Shown piece after piece: positions 1-4,315 of a DNA stretch of 6,422 nt. The notes beneath the pieces were generated by a model. That model was not told the DNA's origin and made no database searches. It saw only the letters and a program-made list of their open reading frames with translations. Every line of letters starts with the position of its first letter. The first letter of the stretch is position 1. Both the position numbers and the translations under genes were made by a program. The DNA comes from Leptospirales bacterium (GTDB lineage Bacteria; Spirochaetota; Leptospiria; Leptospirales; Leptonemataceae). The stretch covers positions 1 to 6,422 of the forward strand of contig JABAAI010000053.1 of the NCBI GenBank assembly GCA_014238825.1. Reading direction: 5' to 3'.

Positions 1-54
1 TAAAATTAAATTCCTATAAAACATTAAAATACCCTACACTACTTATTTTTATGC

Positions 55-83
55 TTGCATTTACCGTCAATATCATTTAGGTT
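55..83 (+). promoter_or_regulatory. possible promoter of the coiled-coil/zapA pair
   Basis: TTGCAT at 55-60 resembles a -35 box. Seventeen bases later comes TAGGTT (78-83), a poor -10 with three of six consensus bases. Transcription from it would give a leader of roughly 20 bases before the ATG at 109. A perfect TATAAT at 103-108 abuts that ATG, but it would start transcription inside the gene and has no clear -35 partner. Nothing else is recognisable in bases 1-108. The assignment is tentative. Confidence 0.25.
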
Positions 84-108
84 TGTGTTTCTAAGTTGTT
101 AATATAAT

Positions 109-1014
109 ATGGTTACAATAGAAAGATTAGATGAATTAGAAAGTAGGATACTACGAGCTCTTGAACTAATTTCAGACTTACGTTCGGAAAATAGTCGCCT
201 AGAACAAGAAAATATTCAAGTTACTGATGAAAATAACATAAGCAAAGAAAAATTAGCTAATAAAGACAGAGAGATTGCTGATTTACGAACTCAATTTGAA
301 GTTACAAGTCGTGAGTTTGGCGAGTTAAAAACGCGTGAAGAAAAACTGGAAACCAAGATAGATAGTATGCTATCGCGTCTCTCTAACTTACAAAGTGCAG
401 AAGCATCCTCGCCTCTAACACAAAAAGAAAATATAGTCTCAGCGCCTCATGTACCATCTGCTACTATCATAGAAAGTCCTCCCCAGAATACTCCCGACAC
501 TACTCTTAATGATACTTTCTATAATACTCCTGATGACACCATTATACAAGATGATGAAGACTCTAGCTTAGAAGGAGTTACATTGGAAGAGAATACCACG
601 GTGAAATCAGTTGATAATATTATTGATATTGATGCTAATATGGACACAAACGAAATCTATATCGATGAAGATCTACCTACTGAGGAACCTACAAGTACCT
701 CAGAAGCTCCTCTTATCGCGGATATAGGATCTGAGGCAAAGGATGAAAAAATTGATACTGAAATTATCAACGATGATGAGGCAAAAGATGATTATAATTA
801 TGAAGATGATATTATCATCGATAGTGATAGCGAAGAGGAATTTGATATTACTAATGACTCTACAAGTACTAACACAACATTGAGCAAAGAAGAATTTGAT
901 GATATCCTTCTTAGCGATGATGACGATGACGAGAATAATGTAGAAGCATTAGATTTAGATAATAATGATGATGATTTCCTCATCATCGATAATGATGATG
1001 AGGACGAAGCATAG
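109..1014 (+). CDS. coiled-coil protein with long acidic tail, probable ZapA partner (ZauP-like)
   Basis: This 301-residue protein has two parts. Residues about 4-97 are a charged, heptad-like coiled coil without proline, rich in Leu/Glu/Arg/Lys. Residues about 98-301 are a low-complexity, probably disordered tail dominated by Asp, Glu, Asn, Ser and Thr, with almost no basic residues. The tail repeats short hydrophobic triplets followed by acid runs (IIIDSDSEEE at 235-244, ILLSDDDDDE at 266-275, LIIDNDDEDE at 291-300). There is no signal peptide or membrane segment, so it is cytoplasmic. Its stop lies 10 bases before zapA. In Caulobacter the coiled-coil protein ZauP is encoded next to zapA and bridges ZapA to focus the Z-ring, and other bacteria have small coiled-coil genes in the same place. 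By position and architecture this is a candidate equivalent, but sequence homology is not established. The acidic tail is unusual for such proteins. The ATG at 109 has no Shine-Dalgarno sequence, and no alternative start is apparent nearby. Confidence 0.6.
   Translation: MVTIERLDELESRILRALELISDLRSENSRLEQENIQVTDENNISKEKLANKDREIADLRTQFEVTSREFGELKTREEKLETKIDSMLSRLSNLQSAEASSPLTQKENIVSAPHVPSATIIESPPQNTPDTTLNDTFYNTPDDTIIQDDEDSSLEGVTLEENTTVKSVDNIIDIDANMDTNEIYIDEDLPTEEPTSTSEAPLIADIGSEAKDEKIDTEIINDDEAKDDYNYEDDIIIDSDSEEEFDITNDSTSTNTTLSKEEFDDILLSDDDDDENNVEALDLDNNDDDFLIIDNDDEDEA
977..1004 (+). promoter_or_regulatory. 11-bp hairpin at the coiled-coil gene/zapA junction
   Basis: TCCTCATCATC (977-987) is perfectly complementary to GATGATGAGGA (994-1004), leaving a 6-base loop. 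The 3' arm includes the only purine-rich GAGGA upstream of zapA, though it ends 20 bases before that ATG, too far for a standard Shine-Dalgarno. A competing 8-bp stem uses 967-974 with 980-987. Both arise in Asp/Glu codons at the end of the upstream gene. A ribosome finishing that gene would melt the hairpin, so it could couple zapA translation to it or mark an RNA processing site. No U-tract follows, so it is not an intrinsic terminator. Confidence 0.4.
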
Positions 1015-1024
1015 ACTATAGCAT

Positions 1025-1363
1025 ATGAGCAACAACTTAGTTACAAGTGATATCTCTATTAATATACTAGATGAAGAATATACAATACGTGGTTGTGCTG
1101 AAGAATCTTATATCAAAGAATTGGGGCTCCTAGTCAAACAAAGAATGCAGGAACTCAAAAAAAATACTAATACTCAACTAAGTGATAAAAATATTGCTGT
1201 TTTAACAGCAATAAATATAGCCGATGAACTTTTACAAGAAAAAATAGCCCAAGAAGTTGGCCTAGATGACAGTCACACTGATATAAGTACAGCGCATCGC
1301 ACTTCAGAGTTAATACGCCTTTTAGATAGAGGCATGAGCTCCTGTGCCCCAGTAAAAATATAA
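1025..1363 (+). CDS. zapA: cell division protein ZapA
   Basis: This 112-residue protein has the size and layout of ZapA, the small FtsZ-binding protein that crosslinks protofilaments and stabilises the Z-ring at mid-cell. The N-terminal part (about 8-30) shows the typical short beta segment and turn (INILDEEYTIRGCAEE), with a Tyr-Ile in place of the usual Tyr-Leu after it. The middle helix carries the family signature NIAVLTAINIADELLQEK (about 56-73), followed by a helical C-terminal region. The ATG at 1025 lies 10 bases after the stop of the upstream coiled-coil gene, so the two are almost certainly co-transcribed. The only GAGGA is 20 bases upstream and inside a hairpin, so translational coupling is likely. 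The stop codon falls three bases before the 3' end of a convergently oriented tRNA gene. In many proteobacteria zapA is followed by 6S RNA, but none is seen here. Confidence 0.9.
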   Translation: MSNNLVTSDISINILDEEYTIRGCAEESYIKELGLLVKQRMQELKKNTNTQLSDKNIAVLTAINIADELLQEKIAQEVGLDDSHTDISTAHRTSELIRLLDRGMSSCAPVKI

Positions 1364-1366
1364 ATA

Positions 1367-1440
1367 TGGGCCCTCCAGGACTCGAACCTGGGACCAAAAG
1401 ATTATGAGTCTTCTGCTCTAACCGACTGAGCTAAGAGCCC
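1367..1440 (-). tRNA. tRNA with anticodon CAU, probably tRNA-Ile2 (lysidine-modified)
   Basis: The reverse strand folds into a complete 74-base cloverleaf. It has a 7-bp acceptor stem (GGGCTCT/AGGGCCC, one U-G pair), D stem GCTC/GAGC, anticodon stem GAAGA/TCTTT around loop CTCATAA, T stem CCAGG/CCTGG with loop TTCGAGT, and discriminator A at 1367. CCA is not encoded and must be added by the CCA-adding enzyme. The anticodon CAT is at 1404-1406. CAU can be initiator Met, elongator Met or Ile2. The C4-G69 pair and the TTGGTC stretch after the anticodon stem match the E. coli Ile2 gene ileX better than its elongator Met. A G1-C72 pair rules against a bacterial initiator. If it is Ile2, C34 is converted to lysidine by TilS so that the tRNA reads AUA as isoleucine. 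Confidence 0.9.
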
Positions 1441-1457
1441 TAGCTATAAGGCTAGGT

Positions 1458-1486
1458 AATTTGCAAGGATAATTTAGACAAGTCAA
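1458..1486 (-). promoter_or_regulatory. possible tRNA promoter
   Basis: On the reverse strand TTGACT (1481-1486) matches five of six bases of the -35 consensus. A 17-base spacer leads to CAAATT (1458-1463), only a weak -10. Transcription would begin about ten bases before the mature tRNA 5' end at 1440. The leader contains a 6-bp inverted repeat, CCTAGC at 1439-1444 and GCTAGG at 1451-1456, which overlaps the first two tRNA bases. Co-transcription from the exported-protein gene 70 bases upstream is the alternative. Confidence 0.3.
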
Positions 1487-1510
1487 ATTATTTTTTAATA
1501 GATAGATATT

Positions 1511-1948
1511 TTACTTAGAAAGGGGTAGAGGAATTAGTTTGTATGTATTATATAAATGAGAAGTATAAATTCTAAAAAACAACTCTTCTTTACTCTGCCA
1601 TAATTTACAACGGTAAATATTTTTTTGCCCACGTATCCAACCATATAAATATTCACCATCCTTTTGAGATAAATTCCAAATCACAGGAGAGCTTCTAGCT
1701 TGACTCTGAAACTGACCTCGGCTATCAGTAGAAATAGCTTCTAATTTATTGCCGTTATAATAAAATTTCAAAAAAATTATCTTCTGAAATAAACTCTGAT
1801 CTAGACTTAGCTTCCAGATAAATGATTTTATTGGGATATCTTTAGGCTTGTCTGTGGCCATTAGGAAGGTGCTCAACATTATAGATTTAATAAACAAAAA
1901 GACAAAAAATAAAGTGCAAAATAAAATAGATAAATTATACTTTTTCAT
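1511..1948 (-). CDS. small exported or membrane-anchored protein, possibly DUF2147-like
   Basis: This 145-residue protein starts with Lys-Lys and a long hydrophobic stretch (about 5-30), which is a signal peptide or N-terminal anchor. The remaining roughly 110 residues are probably periplasmic and look beta-rich, with alternating aromatic and polar residues. The segment at about 87-130 (SPVIWNLSQ...GEYLYGWIRGQ..IYRCKLW) resembles from memory the C-terminal half of DUF2147 proteins, where a Gly-rich turn precedes a Tyr-x-Cys strand. The likeness is distant and the typical closing Gly-Arg-Thr-x-x-Trp is absent, so I do not assign the family firmly. No lipobox is evident. Its ATG lies only 6 bases from the divergent tilS ATG and has no Shine-Dalgarno sequence. 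In-frame ATGs at residues 24 and 31 are alternatives, but using them would destroy the signal sequence. It points towards the tRNA gene. Confidence 0.6.
   Translation of the reverse strand: MKKYNLSILFCTLFFVFLFIKSIMLSTFLMATDKPKDIPIKSFIWKLSLDQSLFQKIIFLKFYYNGNKLEAISTDSRGQFQSQARSSPVIWNLSQKDGEYLYGWIRGQKNIYRCKLWQSKEELFFRIYTSHLYNTYKLIPLPLSK
1936..1941 (+). promoter_or_regulatory. candidate -10 box of tilS
   Basis: TATACT matches five of six bases of the -10 consensus and ends 13 bases before the tilS ATG. Transcription would begin around 1948, giving a leader of about 7 bases and a nearly leaderless mRNA. That agrees with the lack of any Shine-Dalgarno sequence there. The -35 region (about 1913-1918) is poor. 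Confidence 0.35.
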
Positions 1949-1954
1949 AAAACT

Positions 1955-3304
1955 ATGAAAGATCCAGCAAAAGACCTCTCTAGAGTATCGGATATTCTTG
2001 ATATCCTAGCAAAAATACCTGAAGAGCAAATCCCTTCTAAAACTAGTACGCCTATCATCGCTGTTTCTGGTGGAGCAGACTCTATTTTAATACTCCATCT
2101 GTTTTACAAACTCTGGCTGGATAAAGGCATTAAAAAACCTGTGGTTTTTCACCTAGATCATGCTCTTCGTAAAGAAAGTAATAAAGACTTAGAATTTGTC
2201 CACCAACAAGCAAATCTTTTGGGATTAAGATTCTATTCCAAGAGACGTAATATTTATAGTCTATCAAAAAAATTATCTAAAGGTTTAGAGGAGAGTGGCC
2301 GCTTAGTGCGCTATCGTTCCCTGTTTCGCTTGGCTCGCAAATTTGCTCCAGCTTATGTAGTAACAGGCCATCATGCAGATGATTATCTAGAGAGTATATT
2401 AATACATCTTATTCGTGGAAGTGGGCCGAAAGCTTTAGCGACTCTTCCCTATTGGAGTCAATTTGATGGTGATTTCATTTTCCGACCGCTAATGCAGACC
2501 TCTAAAGATGAGATTAATAAATTAGTAAAACAACATAAGCTTCCCTTCATTGAAGATTTTTCAAATCAATCTGAGCAATTCTTACGTAATAGATTACGCA
2601 AGACAGTAAGTCCTATATTAAAAAAAGAAGGCCTAATGCCACCGAAGCTTTGGTTAAATTTTCATAGTGAAAATAATTTTTTCATGAAAAAAAGCAACAC
2701 TTCCACTAAACAACTACTAACAAAGAGTCATGATAGAACTCTTAAACTTAGCTCTCCAGATTATTTACTTTTAGATAGAAATTTCATTATTACTCACTTA
2801 GCTCAAAAAGCATTTTGGGATTATTGTTTTTTAGTTTTATCTTGCCCTCCAGCAAATAGAGCATTTCTAAAAGAACTACAAAATCAAATGAAAAATAAAA
2901 ATTCATTTAGCCTGAATTATAAATGTAAAAACTTCTATCTTTGGGCCAATACATATGGTCCTATTTCCCTTTTTCGCCATAATGCTAGCGCCCTAGCACC
3001 TTTTCGTCAAAAATTGTTAGAAGAAAAAAATGATAAGAGTAAAGAAATCTTACTAAGATACAATAATAGACAAAAGATAATCACGCTCTATCCTAATGAA
3101 AGTTTGAAAACCTTTTATGACGGGATGAGGTGCACAATCAAAAGTGGCACCAAAAAACTAAGCAAGGTATTTCAAGAAGCGGGCATACCGCTACCAGTAC
3201 GTAAAAAAATCCCAATAATTTTTGACGAAAAGACCAAATTGATTACATGTATATTATTTTCATTTTGGGATGATAGAAAAGACCGTAAGTTCACACCAAA
3301 ATAA
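1955..3304 (+). CDS. tilS: tRNA(Ile)-lysidine synthetase TilS
   Basis: TilS uses ATP to attach lysine to C34 of tRNA-Ile2 (anticodon CAU), forming lysidine. This switches both codon reading (AUG to AUA) and aminoacylation (Met to Ile), and it is essential in most bacteria. The 449 residues fit the longer form of the family. The N-terminal PP-loop ATPase domain shows SGGADS at 38-43, HLDHALR at 66-72, ESGRLVRYR at 113-121, TGHHADDYLES at 137-147, RGSG at 154-157 and the late motif DFSNQSEQFLRNRLR at 201-215. The C-terminal tRNA-binding domain is recognisable at about 385-440 (KKLSKVFQEAGIPLPVRKKIP). The central part is divergent. The ATG at 1955 leaves the usual 30-40 residues before SGGxDS and has no Shine-Dalgarno. 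It is divergent from the exported-protein gene and converges on the histone gene. The likely substrate tRNA lies about 500 bases upstream on the other strand. Confidence 0.93.
   Translation: MKDPAKDLSRVSDILDILAKIPEEQIPSKTSTPIIAVSGGADSILILHLFYKLWLDKGIKKPVVFHLDHALRKESNKDLEFVHQQANLLGLRFYSKRRNIYSLSKKLSKGLEESGRLVRYRSLFRLARKFAPAYVVTGHHADDYLESILIHLIRGSGPKALATLPYWSQFDGDFIFRPLMQTSKDEINKLVKQHKLPFIEDFSNQSEQFLRNRLRKTVSPILKKEGLMPPKLWLNFHSENNFFMKKSNTSTKQLLTKSHDRTLKLSSPDYLLLDRNFIITHLAQKAFWDYCFLVLSCPPANRAFLKELQNQMKNKNSFSLNYKCKNFYLWANTYGPISLFRHNASALAPFRQKLLEEKNDKSKEILLRYNNRQKIITLYPNESLKTFYDGMRCTIKSGTKKLSKVFQEAGIPLPVRKKIPIIFDEKTKLITCILFSFWDDRKDRKFTPK
1984..2012 (-). promoter_or_regulatory. candidate promoter of the exported-protein gene, inside tilS
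   Basis: Reading the reverse strand, TTGCTA (2007-2012) and GATACT (1984-1989) each match four of six consensus bases. They are separated by exactly 17 bases. The spacer (1990-2006) is a perfect inverted repeat, GGATAT-N5-ATATCC, a possible operator position. Transcription would start about 25-30 bases before the exported-protein ATG at 1948. All of it lies within tilS codons 10-20, so chance cannot be excluded. Confidence 0.3.
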
Positions 3305-3327
3305 AGTAGAGGAGGCTTAGAATTGCC

Positions 3328-3370
3328 TAGCCAAAGCACATTATCCTAGATCTGGATTATACTTCGGCTA
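3328..3370. terminator. hairpin between convergent tilS and histone gene
   Basis: TAGCCAAAG (3328-3336) pairs with CTTCGGCTA (3362-3370). On the reverse-strand RNA all nine positions pair, one as G-U, whereas the forward strand has one A-C mismatch. An inner stem, ATTATCC against GGATTAT with one mismatch, closes on a 7-base loop. It sits in the 76-base convergent gap and probably ends or protects one or both transcripts, better on the histone side. No clear U-tract follows on either strand, so it is not a textbook intrinsic terminator. Confidence 0.4.
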
Positions 3371-3380
3371 AGAAATTAAC

Positions 3381-3566
3381 CTAGAAGTCGTGTGGACGAA
3401 CCGTACTACGTTTGTTTTTACTAGTACGTTCTGCCGCAGCATCAATCAAACCATAGACTTTAGCATTGAGAGAAGCCAGTGCATCACTAGACATCATTAA
3501 CCCCTTCCCTTTGATATAAGCCTTTGTTTTGCTATTGACAACCAAAAAATCTTTTTCTTCTGCCAT
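3381..3566 (-). CDS. small bacterial histone-fold protein
   Basis: This 61-residue protein matches the histone fold as known from archaeal HMf histones and the short histones of Bdellovibrio and Leptospira. Residues about 9-20 form helix 1 (K-x-YIK), 26-51 the long helix 2 (SSDALASLNAKVYGLIDAAAERTSKN), and 53-60 the diagnostic loop RSTVRPHD. In that loop R53, T55 and D60 align with the Arg-x-Thr and salt-bridging Asp of HMfB (GRKTIKAED). Helix 3 is cut to almost nothing and helix 2 is about one turn shorter than in archaea, both consistent with the short bacterial forms. It probably dimerises and binds DNA in the nucleoid. The ATG at 3564-3566 is preceded by AAAGGG with a spacing of about 10 bases, one of the better Shine-Dalgarno-like sites in this window. 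The gene is transcribed alone, convergent to tilS and divergent from rpsT. Confidence 0.75.
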   Translation of the reverse strand: MAEEKDFLVVNSKTKAYIKGKGLMMSSDALASLNAKVYGLIDAAAERTSKNKRSTVRPHDF

Positions 3567-3584
3567 ATTCTTTTAACCCTTTTT

Positions 3585-3640
3585 GTGATATCTCTATCAC
3601 TTATTAAAATAGTTTGCCTTCTATAAATATCATTTGATAT
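3585..3640. promoter_or_regulatory. two spaced dyads upstream of the histone gene
   Basis: Two perfect inverted repeats share the half-site TGATA/TATCA. The first is GTGATA-TCTC-TATCAC at 3585-3600, and the second is ATATCA-TT-TGATAT at 3627-3640. Their centres are 41 bp apart, close to four helical turns, as for an operator pair bound cooperatively. Read as reverse-strand RNA, the first dyad is a 6-bp hairpin capped by GAGA, a GNRA tetraloop, just upstream of the AAAGGG of the histone gene. It could therefore act in DNA or in the mRNA leader. No convincing -35/-10 pair was identified. Confidence 0.4.
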
Positions 3641-3873
3641 CAGAATTACTAATAATAGCAATTACAAAATCAACTAAAATAAACAGAAAGTAATATTAAC
3701 CATATATTAAAATAATAACTAAAAAACAAGTTATTTTTACATATTATAAAATATATCTTATATTTTTATTTTGGTGCTAGAAAATTAAATCGAAGCAAAT
3801 AGAGACAAAATAATAATAGGTCTAAAAAGTTCTTTTTTATTGACAAATAATAATTATATTAAAAAGTGGCCTT

Positions 3874-3894
3874 GTCTCTGCTTATTATGGAGAC
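3874..3894 (+). promoter_or_regulatory. hairpin enclosing the rpsT ribosome-binding sequence
   Basis: GTCTC (3874-3878) pairs with GAGAC (3890-3894) around an 11-base loop. Flanking AAAAA (3861-3865) and TTTTT (3898-3902) could extend it. The 3' arm overlaps GGAGA (3889-3893), the only Shine-Dalgarno-like sequence before the rpsT ATG at 3908. The spacing of 14 bases is long. Folding would hide this site, a layout compatible with translational control. S20 is known to regulate its own translation in E. coli, but the link here is inference. Confidence 0.3.
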
Positions 3895-3907
3895 TTATTT
3901 TTAATAT

Positions 3908-4192
3908 ATGGCAAATCTTAAGGCTTCAAAAAAGGATGTACGCAGAATACAAAAGAGAAGGTTACGTAATATACCTCAAAAAACAAGATTGCGCACTCTG
4001 GGTAAAAGCATCTATGATCTGATTTCTAAAGGAGATACAGAAGGTGCTCGGAAATTTTTAGATATATACTATCGATACTTAGATAGAGCTGGTCGCAAGA
4101 GACTAATTCCACCTCGCCGTGCTTATAGATACAAAAGTAGAGCAGCTAAGTTTTTAAACGAAAGTACTAAAAAAGATAGTGCCGTTTCATAG
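3908..4192 (+). CDS. rpsT: 30S ribosomal protein S20
   Basis: The 94-residue product is a primary 16S rRNA-binding protein of the small subunit, forming a three-helix bundle at the bottom of the 30S body. Family features are the MANLKASKKDVRRIQKRRLRN start (1-21), with its typical basic helix, and the C-terminal signature LDRAGRKRLIPPRRAYRYKSR (about 58-78). In that signature LDRA-x-K and A-x-R-x-KSR are standard, and IPPRRA replaces the more common I-H-K-N-x-A. Length is normal for the family. The final 12 residues are polar and variable. The start is fixed by the conserved MAN. A GGAGA lies 14 bases upstream inside a small hairpin. rpsT stands alone, as it often does, and faces the convergent GLUG-repeat gene. 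No U-tract terminator follows. Confidence 0.95.
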   Translation: MANLKASKKDVRRIQKRRLRNIPQKTRLRTLGKSIYDLISKGDTEGARKFLDIYYRYLDRAGRKRLIPPRRAYRYKSRAAKFLNESTKKDSAVS

Positions 4193-4232
4193 AAATTTCA
4201 TAATTTATAAGCTTTGGCTATAAACTTTAACT

Positions 4233-4246
4233 TAGATTATAATCTA
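4233..4246. repeat. 14-bp perfect palindrome downstream of rpsT
   Basis: TAGATTATAATCTA is fully self-complementary and presents TATAAT on both strands. It lies in the 114-base gap between the convergent rpsT and GLUG-repeat genes. It may be a protein-binding site or part of transcript ends, and no promoter partner (-35) is evident. Confidence 0.3.
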
Positions 4247-4265
4247 TCACTAAATTAACTGGCAC

Positions 4266-4315
4266 TGCTATCAGAGTCATAGCACATTCATCTAGTGTCC
4301 CTTAAATTAGGGACA
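4266..4315. terminator. two small stem-loops at the convergent rpsT/GLUG gene ends
   Basis: TGCTAT (4266-4271) pairs with ATAGCA (4279-4284) around 7 bases. TGTCCCT (4296-4302) pairs with AGGGACA (4309-4315) around TAAATT. The second stem contains the Cys-Pro codons and stop of the GLUG gene. Neither is followed by a U-run on either strand. They are plausible 3'-end structures rather than canonical intrinsic terminators. Confidence 0.25.

Larger units (their letters stand above)
3567..3907. other. 341-base AT-rich divergent intergenic region (histone gene / rpsT)
   Basis: This is the only long non-coding stretch. Its left end carries the histone leader with two dyads. Bases about 3641-3830 are almost pure A/T with runs and weak stems, for example AATAACT at 3714-3720 with AGTTATT at 3729-3735. 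A perfect -35-like TTGACA occurs at 3840-3845 but has no acceptable -10 at 16-18 bases. The right end has the hairpin before rpsT. No credible open frame, tRNA or structured RNA was recognised. Promoters for both flanking genes must lie here. Confidence 0.6.

Noticed and set aside
103..108. Perfect TATAAT just before the first ATG as its -10
   Set aside because: It abuts the ATG at 109, so transcription would start inside the gene. No -35 at proper distance and no later start codon fits.
798..986. Reverse-strand Ser-rich open frame
   Set aside because: It mirrors the GAT/GAA repeats of the acidic tail. The low-complexity Ser/Leu composition is an artefact.
1367..1440. Initiator tRNA-Met
   Set aside because: The acceptor has a G1-C72 pair, while bacterial initiators have a mismatch there. 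The anticodon stem lacks the three G-C pairs typical of initiators.
1364..1510. 6S RNA expected after zapA
   Set aside because: The space directly after zapA is a tRNA on the opposite strand, and no long 6S-like hairpin is present.
3714..3738. AATAACT/AGTTATT stem followed by Ts as a terminator
   Set aside because: The stem is almost all A-U and no gene ends nearby on that strand. It is expected by chance in such AT-rich sequence.
3840..3868. Perfect TTGACA at 3840-3845 as the rpsT promoter
   Set aside because: At 16-18 base spacing the bases are AAAAGT, AAAGTG or AAGTGG, none of which resembles a -10.
3840..4022. 60-residue forward frame overlapping the start of rpsT
   Set aside because: It lies out of frame with rpsT, which is unambiguous, and has no family features.
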